Part shown: piece by piece, positions 6,137 to 10,526 of the stretch
How positions within the stretch are numbered: position 1 is the first letter of the stretch
Layout of the letters: the number at the start of each line of letters is the position of its first letter
NCBI GenBank assembly: GCA_035691065.1
Contig: DASSJT010000099.1
Location: forward strand, 1 to 10,526
Reading direction: 5' to 3'
DNA length: 10,526 bases
Source of the DNA: DASSJT01 sp035691065
GTDB taxonomy: Bacteria; Actinomycetota; Actinomycetes; Actinomycetales; Dermatophilaceae
Notes under the pieces: model-generated
Seen by the model: only the letters and a program-made list of their open reading frames with translations
Told to the model about the DNA's origin: nothing
Database searches by the model: none
Program-made: the position numbers and the translations under genes

Positions 6137-7287
6137 CGAGCGCCGCCCCGCCCCGGACGGTCGGGATCGGGATCGTGGGCGGTGGCCTGATGGGCCGCGA
6201 GATCGCCGCCGCGATCCAACGCTGGCCTGCGCTGGTCGACCACCCGGCCAGGCCTCATCTTGTCGGCGTCGCCGACATCAACCCGGCTGCGCTCGGCTGG
6301 TTCGACCAGATCGAGACGGTGCGGGCCACGACGACCGACTACCGAGACCTGCTGGCTGAGCCCGACGTCGACGTCGTCTACATCGCCGTCCGCCACGACC
6401 TGCACGAGCAGCTCTACGTGGACACGGTCAGGGCGGGCAAGGACCTGCTCGCCGAGAAGCCGTTCGGGATCGACGGGCGTGCGGCCGATGCCATCCTGGC
6501 GGCCGTCGAGACCTCCGCTTGCTTCGTCCGCGTCTCCAGCGAGATGCCGTTCTTCCCCGGCGCCCAGCACGTGGTCTCCCTCGCCCGCTCAGGCAGCCTC
6601 GGCAAGGTCATCGAGGTCGAGTCCGGCTTCCTGCACTCCAGCGACTACGACCCGGACAAGCCGATCAACTGGAAGCGCCAGGTGCGGTTCTGCGGCAGGG
6701 CGGGCGTCATGAACGACCTCGGGCTCCACGCGTGGCACGTGCCCCTTCGGCTGGGCTTCAGCCCGTCGTCGGTGTATGCCGTGCTTCAGGACATCGTGCG
6801 CACACGCCCCGGGCCCGGCGGCGACGCAGTGGAGTGCGACACCATCGACAACGCGATCCTCACGGCGCTGGTCGGGGCCGGCGACGACGCCTTTCCGCTG
6901 CGCGTGGAAACCAAGCGGATCGCGCCCGGTGAGAGCAACACCTGGCGGATTCGCATCGTCGGGCTTGACGGTGCCGCGGAGTACTCCACGGCCGAGCCGA
7001 AGACGGTGCGGCTCCTCGACCGGCGCGTCCAGCCCAACGCCTGGCAGAGCCTCCAGACGGGGAGCCAGTCGGTGTGGCCGACCGTGACCGGCGGCATCTT
7101 CGAGTTCGGGTTCTCCGACGCGATCCTGCAGATGCTGGCGACGTTCCTGGCTGAGCGGGAGGGCGCCCTCGAAGGTCGCTTCGGCTGCGCGACCCCGCAG
7201 GAGGCCTGGCTCACGCACCGGATCTTCGAGGCGGCGTGGGACTCTCAGGTACAGCAGCGCGCCGTGGCTCCGCGACTCGGCCGGTGA
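6133..7287 (+). CDS. Gfo/Idh/MocA-family NAD(P)-dependent oxidoreductase
   Basis: A 384-residue dehydrogenase of normal family length, expected to oxidise or reduce a sugar, inositol or derivative using NAD(P). The Rossmann domain starts with VGIGIVGGGLMGRE (about 10-23). The EKP motif (AEKPFG, Lys109) is the usual active-site lysine region. The C-terminal sheet domain carries GVMNDLGLHAWH, whose Asp195 and His199 match the conserved D-x-G-x-H catalytic motif. It starts with a GTG that overlaps the aldolase stop by 4 bp, so the two are almost certainly co-translated and act in one pathway. It could act before the kinase (making a keto-sugar) or on a cleavage product. Inositol dehydrogenase is one family member, but the other inositol genes are absent here. 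Confidence 0.93.
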   Translation: MTSAAPPRTVGIGIVGGGLMGREIAAAIQRWPALVDHPARPHLVGVADINPAALGWFDQIETVRATTTDYRDLLAEPDVDVVYIAVRHDLHEQLYVDTVRAGKDLLAEKPFGIDGRAADAILAAVETSACFVRVSSEMPFFPGAQHVVSLARSGSLGKVIEVESGFLHSSDYDPDKPINWKRQVRFCGRAGVMNDLGLHAWHVPLRLGFSPSSVYAVLQDIVRTRPGPGGDAVECDTIDNAILTALVGAGDDAFPLRVETKRIAPGESNTWRIRIVGLDGAAEYSTAEPKTVRLLDRRVQPNAWQSLQTGSQSVWPTVTGGIFEFGFSDAILQMLATFLAEREGALEGRFGCATPQEAWLTHRIFEAAWDSQVQQRAVAPRLGR

Positions 7288-7299
7288 CGGGGACCGGAG

Positions 7300-7326
7300 G
7301 CCCGCAGGCCAGCCCTGTCAGCGGGC
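7300..7326. terminator. Possible bidirectional stem at converging gene ends
   Basis: GCCCGC (7300-7305) and GCGGGC (7321-7326) can pair around a 15-nt loop, in the 30-bp gap between the dehydrogenase and the converging thioesterase gene and running into the latter's last codons. No T-tract is present, so support is weak. Confidence 0.3.
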
Positions 7327-7758
7327 AGGAGGGGTGTCGCGCAGCTGGCAGACCAGGGTGGAGGAGCAGATCCGCCGCCCCGCCTCATCGGTGATCGCGA
7401 TGTCCATGCTGGCGGTCGTGCGCCCGGCCTGCAGGACCGTCGCCGTGGCGGTCACCACGCCATCGGTCTTGGGCCGGTGGTGGATCGCATTGATCGTGAT
7501 GCCCACGGCGGCTCGGCCCCGGCCGGCGTGAAGGACCGCCATCATCGAGCCGACCGTCTCGGCGAGGACCACCGAGGCGCCGCCGTGCAGGAGGCCGTAG
7601 GGCTGGGTGTTGCCCTCGACCGGCATGGTGGCGGTGACGCGCTCGAGCGAGACCTCGGTGAACCGGATGCCCATCGTCTCGGCCAGGGCGCCGAGGTTGC
7701 CGTTGAGGTCGTCCGCGGTCATCCAGGCAGCCGGAGCCGTCGCCTTCGTCTCAGTCAT
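7318..7758 (-). CDS. PaaI/YdiI-type hotdog-fold thioesterase
   Basis: This 146-residue single hotdog domain is the normal size for PaaI-type acyl-CoA thioesterases, which hydrolyse acyl- or aryl-CoA thioesters in the cytosol. The diagnostic stretch is YGLLHGGASVVLAETVGS (about 54-71): the HGG loop before the central helix and Glu67 at the position of the catalytic acid. A second typical feature is the strand AVGITINAIHHRPKTDGVV. I chose the ATG at 7758; a GTG at 7785 would add 9 residues (RADGRLGR after the initiator) that overlap a repeat-rich region. Neither start has a strong ribosome site. Natural acyl-CoA substrate is unknown, and the neighbours give no phenylacetate or menaquinone context. 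Confidence 0.9.
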   Translation of the reverse strand: MTETKATAPAAWMTADDLNGNLGALAETMGIRFTEVSLERVTATMPVEGNTQPYGLLHGGASVVLAETVGSMMAVLHAGRGRAAVGITINAIHHRPKTDGVVTATATVLQAGRTTASMDIAITDEAGRRICSSTLVCQLRDTPPAR

Positions 7759-7783
7759 GCGCCCAAGCCTGCCATCCGCCCGC

Positions 7784-7880
7784 ACGGGTCACGCCGGGGG
7801 ACAGGTCACGCGGGCGACGGGGTCATGCGAGGACGGGGTCATGCCGGCGAGGGGCCACACGGGGACGTGGTCATGAAGGC
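7784..7880. repeat. Degenerate 16-bp tandem repeat, six units, upstream of the thioesterase gene
   Basis: Six consecutive units start at 7784, 7801, 7817, 7833, 7849 and 7865; the first is 17 bp and the rest are 16 bp. The consensus is about ACGGGGTCAYGCSGGS. The units at 7817 and 7833 share their first 12 bases exactly, and the unit at 7849 is the most diverged. Sixteen is not a multiple of three, so this is not a protein repeat. It lies just upstream of the thioesterase start and could bind a protein or be a decayed minisatellite. Confidence 0.6.
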
Positions 7881-8043
7881 GACGGGTGAGCTCTCGGACG
7901 CCCAGGCCACCAGAAGTCGGAAGCCTGCTCGTCGGCGGTCAGGGCGACCGGCGTCGCCGACCGGCAGCGCTCCGAAGGCCTCCGAGATGGGCACCAGGCG
8001 AAGGCGGCCGCGGCCTGCCTGAGCCAGCTCCCTCGAGCGCCGG
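7881..8043. other. Spacer after the TauE/SafE gene, no gene recognised
   Basis: These 163 bases separate the TauE/SafE stop from the 16-bp repeats. Short open frames exist on both strands, including a 49-codon one from ATG 7873 rich in Arg and Pro, but none shows a domain, a ribosome site or convincing codon bias. I see nothing identifiable in it. Confidence 0.4.
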
Positions 8044-8760
8044 TCAGAACAGCGCCTGCACGGTGACGACGATGCCGGAGACCAGCGCGAAACCGAGCAC
8101 CACGTAACGCATCAGGGCACCGTCGAGCCGGTGGTGGACCAGACGGCTGAGCAGCGCTCCCACGCCCACGGCCGGCAGGAGCAGGAGCGCAGACTCGACC
8201 TGGTCGGCGCCGACCTTTCCGCTCTCGGCCAGCACCGCCAGCGAGATGAGCTCGCCGACCAGGAAGCAGGAGGCCACCGTCGACCGGAGGACGGCGGCCG
8301 GGCGGTGCTGGTAGACCAGGGCCAGCGGGGGACCGCCCACGCCGGTCGCCGTCTCCGTGATGCCCGTGACCAGACCCACGGTGACCAGGGCACGACGACC
8401 GGGGTCGAACGCAGGCATCACCAGCGTTGCGAGCGACGCGAGCACCGTGGAGACCCCGACGAGCAGGCTGAGCTGGCCCGTCGTCACCACGAGCAGGATC
8501 CCGAGGCCACCGAACGTGCCCACCAGACGGCCCCCGCTGATCCAGGTCGCGCCGACGCGGTCCAGGGCGTGGCGTTCCCGCCACGCCACGTAGGCATTCA
8601 GCGGAACCATCTGGACGAGCAGGAACACCGGCAGCAGCAGCGGCCGGAGGAGCCCGATGACCGGGGCCGCGATGAGCGCGAAGCCCATGCCCGTTGACCC
8701 CTGGACGAACGAGGCCACGAGGACGGTGACTCCCATCAGGGCCACCGTCCAGGTGCTCAT
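8044..8760 (-). CDS. TauE/SafE-family membrane transporter (sulfite exporter-like)
   Basis: A 238-residue integral membrane protein with about seven or eight hydrophobic helices. The family signature glycine-rich segments are visible: FVQGSTGMGFALIAAP (about 18-33) in the first helix pair and ETATGVGGPPLALVYQ (about 136-151) at the start of the second half, as expected for the two-repeat TauE/SafE fold. Family members are linked to export of sulfite, sulfoacetate or other organic anions, but most are uncharacterised, so the name should not be read as a proven substrate. Start ATG at 8760 has GAGGA about 10 nt upstream on the minus strand. It is divergent from the methyltransferase gene across a region with two matching dyads. 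No sulfur-metabolism gene is recognised beside it. Confidence 0.93.
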   Translation of the reverse strand: MSTWTVALMGVTVLVASFVQGSTGMGFALIAAPVIGLLRPLLLPVFLLVQMVPLNAYVAWRERHALDRVGATWISGGRLVGTFGGLGILLVVTTGQLSLLVGVSTVLASLATLVMPAFDPGRRALVTVGLVTGITETATGVGGPPLALVYQHRPAAVLRSTVASCFLVGELISLAVLAESGKVGADQVESALLLLPAVGVGALLSRLVHHRLDGALMRYVVLGFALVSGIVVTVQALF

Positions 8761-8807
8761 CGCAGGTTCGTCCTCGGGCCGGGAGTCGAGCGGATAGTCG
8801 AACAGGG

Positions 8808-8819
8808 ACTCGAGCGAGT
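8808..8819. promoter_or_regulatory. Dyad ACTCG-N2-CGAGT, first of a pair
   Basis: Five-base arms ACTCG and CGAGT flank a 2-bp centre in the divergent TauE/methyltransferase intergenic region. It matches the dyad at 8842-8853 at 9 of 12 positions, giving a shared form RCTCGARCGAGY. Confidence 0.4.
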
Positions 8820-8841
8820 ATTTGCGGGGGAGACATGCATG

Positions 8842-8853
8842 GCTCGAACGAGC
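8842..8853. promoter_or_regulatory. Dyad GCTCG-N2-CGAGC, second of a pair
   Basis: Arms GCTCG and CGAGC flank a 2-bp centre. The dyad centres are 34 bp apart, close to three helical turns, so two dimers could bind on one face of the DNA. Another palindrome, CATGCATG (8834-8841), lies directly before it. Confidence 0.4.
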
Positions 8854-8908
8854 AGTCTATTTCCCGGCCATGGCGACCCGCGCCCCAGCGCTCGCCTGGA
8901 GGTGTCCC

Positions 8909-9712
8909 ATGGCGGTCGTCCCAGCGCGCCGTCCATGCAAGTCTGGCTCCATGGACTCGATGCCGCAGCCGCTGGAGAACGAGTTCGGCACCTTGGCCCG
9001 CTGGACGCACGAGGCGGTCCGCGAGCTGGGGCGGCGGTATGCCGTTCCGGCCGCGTGCCGGGGCAGCGGCACTCCGTCGGCACTCGACTGGCTGCTCGCG
9101 CGGCTGGCTCCTGCGCCGGGAGACCGGATGCTCGACGTGGGTGCCGGGCTCGGCGGTCCCGCGGCGTACGCGCGGGATCGGCGCGGCTTACGCCCCGTGT
9201 GCGTCGACCCCATGCGCGCGGCGTGCGACGCGACAGCGGCCCTCTTCGGCCTCCCGGCCATGGTGGGCGACGCCGCGCGGCTGCCTTTCGCCGACACCTC
9301 CTTCAGCGCGGCCTGGTCGCTCGGGACCCTCTGCACGACGAGCAGCAAGGGGGAGTGGCTCGCAGAGATGTCGCGTGTGCTCTCCGTCGGCGCCCCTCTC
9401 GGCCTCCTGGTGGTGGTGAGCACATCCGCCACGTTCCGGACATCTTGGGGGAACGAGTTCCCCTCCGAGGCGGAGCTCGCTGGCCTGGTCTCAGCCGCCG
9501 GGTTCGAGGTGACCGACCAGGCATGGTCCGACGACTGCCCTGATGCGGATCAGTCGTGGCGGGAGGCGGAGCAGGCCGTCGAAGCCGCCATCCGGCGGCG
9601 GCACGAACGCGACCCACGCTTCGCCGGGGTGCGGCAGCAGGATGCCCGCATGACCGAGCTCCTGGACTCCGGGCGAGTGCGCGGTCGGCTGCTCGTCGCG
9701 CGAGCCCGGTGA
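8909..9712 (+). CDS. SAM-dependent class I methyltransferase
   Basis: From ATG 8909 this is a 267-residue Rossmann-fold methyltransferase using S-adenosylmethionine. Motif I is MLDVGAGLGGPAAYA (about 74-88). It is followed by VCVDPM at the end of the second strand, where Asp100 should contact the ribose. VGDAARLPFADTSFSAAWSLG (119-139) matches the region of UbiE/GerC-like enzymes where the sequence reads GDA-x2-LPF. A long acidic-basic C-terminal helix (about 220-255) follows. Start choice: a GGAGG at 8898-8902 is 6 nt before ATG 8909; ATG 8951 (MDSMPQPL) is an alternative without a visible ribosome site. The acceptor substrate is unknown. A small-molecule target is the usual role, and no biosynthetic neighbours narrow it down. 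Confidence 0.9.
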   Translation: MAVVPARRPCKSGSMDSMPQPLENEFGTLARWTHEAVRELGRRYAVPAACRGSGTPSALDWLLARLAPAPGDRMLDVGAGLGGPAAYARDRRGLRPVCVDPMRAACDATAALFGLPAMVGDAARLPFADTSFSAAWSLGTLCTTSSKGEWLAEMSRVLSVGAPLGLLVVVSTSATFRTSWGNEFPSEAELAGLVSAAGFEVTDQAWSDDCPDADQSWREAEQAVEAAIRRRHERDPRFAGVRQQDARMTELLDSGRVRGRLLVARAR

Positions 9713-9743
9713 ACCGCCGTCGTGCCCTCCGGAGCTCGTGGGT

Positions 9744-9765
9744 GAACGTCTGATGCGTCACGTTC
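9744..9765. promoter_or_regulatory. Inverted repeat GAACGT-N10-ACGTTC
   Basis: Six-base arms pair exactly around a 10-bp spacer, 68 bp before the start of the 150-residue protein gene and 32 bp after the methyltransferase gene. It is a candidate operator. The arms are too short and the loop too long for a clear terminator. Confidence 0.3.
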
Positions 9766-9832
9766 TCCGCGGCGCCCGCACCGGCTCGCTCGACGGTGGA
9801 ACGATGGTCGGCAGCTGAGGGAGGGAGAGGGC

Positions 9833-10285
9833 ATGGACCTGAACGAACTGCTGGGCCACAGCCGGACCGACGTCCTGGACGAGGCGTACGTCTCGCTCCA
9901 GCGTTCGCACGGCACCCACTACGAGCGGGAGGGGGAGAGCTTCACCCGGGAGCGCCTCGAGGAGCTGTTCACCCTGGTCACGGCAGCGATCAGGACGCGC
10001 GACCTCGCGCCGCTCAGCGCCCACGCCGAGCACGTCGCGACCGACCGGTTCAACCACGGCTTCACCATCTCGGAGGTGCAGACCGCCTTCAACGCCCTCG
10101 AGGAGGCGATGTGGCGCCGGGTGGTCGCAAAGACCCCGCCACAGGAGCTGGCCGAGTCGATCGGCCTGCTCAGCACGGTCTTCGGCTTCGCCAAGGACGT
10201 CATGGCCCGCACCTTTGTTTCCTTGGCCTCCCGGCGGCACGTGCCCTCACTCGACCTCTCGGCGATGTTCGCCGGCACCGAGTAG
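9833..10285 (+). CDS. Small helical protein resembling RsbRD-type N-terminal sensor domains
   Basis: A 150-residue, mostly helical, soluble protein with no membrane segment or signal peptide. Its layout, a charged first helix, LEELFTLVTAAIRTRDLAPL, then HVATDRFNHGFTISEVQTAFNALEEAMWRRVV (about 67-98) with the pattern arginine/phenylalanine, glycine-phenylalanine, then a helix-start Ser-Glu-Val, resembles RsbRD_N-like four-helix modules. Those modules usually precede STAS or kinase domains in stress-response regulators. Here no second domain follows. The resemblance is from memory of the pattern and is modest. A strong GGAGG (9820-9824) lies 8 nt before ATG 9833, and codon bias (Gly almost all GGC) confirms it is coding. 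It may act as a stand-alone sensor or partner protein. Function unproven. Confidence 0.85.
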   Translation: MDLNELLGHSRTDVLDEAYVSLQRSHGTHYEREGESFTRERLEELFTLVTAAIRTRDLAPLSAHAEHVATDRFNHGFTISEVQTAFNALEEAMWRRVVAKTPPQELAESIGLLSTVFGFAKDVMARTFVSLASRRHVPSLDLSAMFAGTE

Positions 10286-10295
10286 CCAAGGCGAC

Positions 10296-10526
10296 GTGCA
10301 GGTATGCCGGGAGCTGTTGCTGAACGAGAACCCGGTGCTGAAGGGGCGCACGGTGGGGGTGGGTTACCTGGACCTGACCGGGTGTATGGCGTTGGGGATC
10401 ACCGGGCCGGTGCTGCGCTCGGCGGGGTTCCCGCTGGACCTGCGCCGGCTGGCCCCGTACTGCGGGTATGAGACGTATGACTTCGAGGTGGTGACCCGGG
10501 AGTCCGCGGATGCGTATGGGCGGCTG
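10296..10526 (+). CDS. nuoD: Internal fragment of NuoD (NADH-quinone oxidoreductase subunit D), N-terminal part missing, runs off the right edge
   Basis: From about 10308 the frame reads RELLLNENPVLKGRT, then VGVGYLDLTGCMALGITGP, VLRSAGFPLDLRR, PYCGYETYDFEVVT and AYGRL. This matches the middle of NuoD, a quinone-side core subunit of respiratory complex I. In normal NuoD roughly 200 residues precede this stretch; here the region directly upstream encodes a different protein in another frame and ends at 10285. The GTG at 10296 is only the first possible start and has no ribosome site. Gly is GGG in 8 of 9 codons and Tyr is often TAT, unlike the neighbour gene (Gly GGC in 6 of 7). It is therefore a pseudogene-like fragment or a foreign or misjoined piece. 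Confidence 0.75.
   Translation, partial: MQVCRELLLNENPVLKGRTVGVGYLDLTGCMALGITGPVLRSAGFPLDLRRLAPYCGYETYDFEVVTRESADAYGRL

Noticed and set aside
4083..7287. Sulfoquinovose (YihV/YihT/YihU) or myo-inositol (iol) operon
   Set aside because: The kinase-aldolase-dehydrogenase combination is suggestive, but the diagnostic partners (sulfoquinovosidase and isomerase, or IolB/IolD/IolE) are absent and the aldolase resembles DhnA/FbaB types, so no pathway name is justified.
7784..7880. CRISPR array
   Set aside because: The 16-bp units are contiguous and imperfect, with no unique spacers and no cas genes nearby.
7873..8022. 49-codon plus-strand frame as a small basic protein
   Set aside because: No ribosome site, no conserved motif, and composition typical of random GC-rich frames.
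7871..9010. 379-codon minus-strand open frame spanning the TauE/SafE gene
   Set aside because: It is a different frame of the TauE/SafE gene and gives a highly charged Arg/Pro-rich product, whereas the chosen frame gives clear membrane helices and family motifs.

Overview
The window is GC-rich (about 70% by eye) with strongly GC-biased third codon positions. The gene families fit an actinobacterium, and the gene style and short spacing suggest Micrococcales, possibly Intrasporangiaceae-like; that family-level guess is impression only. No rRNA, tRNA, CRISPR array, transposase or phage gene was seen. The first and last bases both lie inside genes, so this could be a contig fragment.

Left part (1-4080): positions 1-38 appear to hold the first codons of a gene running left. 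A 243-bp divergent regulatory region follows, unusually AT-rich in two patches and carrying three dyads. Then come three co-directional genes: a cytosolic-looking PA14-containing GH3 beta-glucosidase, a TetR-type regulator with an odd Thr-Pro repeat N-terminus, and a Nudix hydrolase with its own ribosome site.

Middle (4083-7287): a PfkB-family sugar kinase on the minus strand is divergent from a DhnA/FbaB-type class I aldolase, which overlaps a Gfo/Idh/MocA dehydrogenase by 4 bp. A perfect 10-bp palindrome sits between the divergent units. Kinase, aldolase and dehydrogenase together look like a compact catabolic module for a sugar or polyol: oxidise or reduce, phosphorylate, cleave to C3 units. 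The substrate cannot be read from the sequence. The neighbouring glucosidase could supply the sugar.

Right part (7318-10285): ordinary single genes on both strands. They are a PaaI-type hotdog thioesterase (minus), a TauE/SafE-family membrane protein (minus), a SAM methyltransferase (plus) and a 150-aa helical protein resembling RsbRD-type N-terminal domains (plus). A degenerate 16-bp tandem repeat lies upstream of the thioesterase, and two matching dyads lie between the TauE and methyltransferase genes.

Extreme right (about 10296-10526): the sequence abruptly becomes an internal piece of NuoD (NADH-quinone oxidoreductase subunit D) without its N-terminal half and with clearly different codon choice. 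This is the most anomalous spot: an assembly join, a recombination scar or a pseudogene. I see no clear new defence or mobile system. The best candidates for novelty are the uncharacterised kinase-aldolase-dehydrogenase module, its regulatory dyads, and an apparently over-represented heptamer, GTATGCC.
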